Assembly (NCBI GenBank): GCA_964354225.1
Contig: CAYGZC010000228.1
Span: 1-6,127 of the forward strand
DNA: 6,127 nt
DNA from: CAYGZC01 sp964354225
GTDB lineage: Bacteria > Bacteroidota > Ignavibacteria > UBA10030 > SZUA-254
Reading direction: 5' to 3'
The translations under genes were made by a program, and so were the position numbers. Of the stretch, positions 5,559-6,127 are shown piece by piece. Every line of letters begins with the position of its first letter. Within the stretch, counting starts at the first letter, position 1. The notes under the pieces are model-generated. The model had not been told where the DNA came from. It ran no database searches and worked only from the letters and a program-made list of their open reading frames with translations.

Positions 5559-6127
5559 CTACGGAATTTTTATTGATGTATGATGTTCCTTATTTATCAA
5601 ATCTATATCTGCGTCAACCATCATCCGAACGAGTTGTTTGAATGTCATCTTGGGCTGCCAGCCAAGTTTCCGCTTGGCTTTGCTTGAATCACCCATAAGC
5701 ACATCAACTTCTGCCGGTCGAAAATAGCGTGGATCTATTTTAATATATTTCTTCCAGTCCATTCCTGCATACGAAAACGCTTCATCAAGAAACTCACGCA
5801 CAGTATGAGTTTCACCTGTAGCAATTACAAAATCATCAGGTTTGTCCTGCTGCATCATCAACCACATTGCTTCAACATATTCTTTGGCATAACCCCAGTC
5901 ACGCTTGGCATCTAAATTACCAAGATAGAGTGAGTCTTGTAAACCAGCTTTGATGTGTACAAGTGCGCGTGTGATTTTCCGAGTTACAAATGTTTCTCCT
6001 CTTCGTGGTGATTCATGATTAAAAAGAATACCATTGCATGCAAAAATATTATACGACTCACGATAATTTACAGTTATCCAATAGGCATAAACCTTTGAGC
6101 AGCCGTAAGGACTGCGAGGATAGAAAG
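5559..6127 (-). CDS. gmd: GDP-mannose 4,6-dehydratase (5' part outside window)
   Basis: Gmd removes water from GDP-D-mannose to give GDP-4-keto-6-deoxy-D-mannose, the first step to GDP-L-fucose. The frame stays open to the window edge, so the 188 residues seen (first full codon at 6125) are the C-terminal half of a protein usually near 320-370 residues. The visible part starts FYPRSPYGCSK, which holds the catalytic YxxxK of the short-chain dehydrogenase fold (Y7 and K11 of the fragment). NYRESYNIFACNGILFNHES, RRGETFVTRKITRA, LGNLDAKRDWG, FVIATGE and DPRYFRPAEVDVLMGD follow, all family hallmarks. The first three catalytic-site and cofactor motifs lie outside. The tail lacks the extra loop of about 30 residues that E. 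coli Gmd carries before DPRYFRP. An internal ATG at 5867 is not the real start. It ends with TAG at 5561-5559. Confidence 0.97.
   Translation of the reverse strand, partial: FYPRSPYGCSKVYAYWITVNYRESYNIFACNGILFNHESPRRGETFVTRKITRALVHIKAGLQDSLYLGNLDAKRDWGYAKEYVEAMWLMMQQDKPDDFVIATGETHTVREFLDEAFSYAGMDWKKYIKIDPRYFRPAEVDVLMGDSSKAKRKLGWQPKMTFKQLVRMMVDADIDLINKEHHTSIKIP

Noticed and set aside
5373..5576. Plus-strand open frame crossing the gmd-fcl gap
   Set aside because: It covers the conserved N-terminus of fcl in antisense and reads through the palindrome; its translation resembles nothing.
5559..5867. A separate 102-residue protein starting at the ATG at 5867
   Set aside because: The same frame is open upstream to the window edge and encodes unmistakable Gmd motifs, so this ATG is an internal methionine of gmd.

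Overview
The window looks like chromosomal DNA from a free-living bacterium with roughly 40% G+C (estimated by eye). Every gene I can support lies on the minus strand, so transcription runs from high to low coordinates. Three things suggest the Bacteroidota/Chlorobiota/Ignavibacteriota neighbourhood: weak or absent Shine-Dalgarno sequences at several genes, the long form of GDP-fucose synthase, and the style of the QueC and QueE proteins. This placement is an inference from memory of the families, not a search result.

Layout in transcription order: (1) 6127-5559, the 3' part of gmd (GDP-mannose 4,6-dehydratase), cut by the window edge; (2) a 54-base gap holding a perfect 12-bp inverted repeat and a purine-rich ribosome binding site; (3) 5504-4440, fcl (GDP-L-fucose synthase) with an insertion of about 40 residues; (4) 4432 (or 4459)-3581, a soluble-type family 2 glycosyltransferase; (5) 3591-2458, an FAD-dependent oxidoreductase of the L-2-hydroxyglutarate oxidase (LhgO) type, starting with TTG and overlapping the previous gene by 11 bases; (6) 2442-1417, a second family 2 glycosyltransferase with three predicted C-terminal membrane helices, its stop codon lying inside a short palindrome; (7) a 106-base gap; (8) 1310-672, queE; (9) an 81-base gap; (10) 590 to the left edge, queC, cut before its last zinc ligands.

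Two functional units meet here. The right two thirds is a tightly packed cluster for surface polysaccharide or glycoconjugate synthesis. Gmd and Fcl turn GDP-D-mannose into GDP-L-fucose, and the two glycosyltransferases probably add fucose or other sugars to a growing chain. The flavoenzyme sits between them without an obvious role. The left third is a housekeeping pair for 7-deazaguanine (preQ0) synthesis, leading to queuosine in tRNA. No gap exceeds about 110 bases. I found no tRNA, rRNA, CRISPR array or insertion sequence.

I do not see a convincing undescribed system. The most unusual points are the two palindromes with single-base centres that flank the cluster genes, a possible RNA switch around the fcl ribosome binding site, and the LhgO-like gene inside the GDP-fucose cluster.
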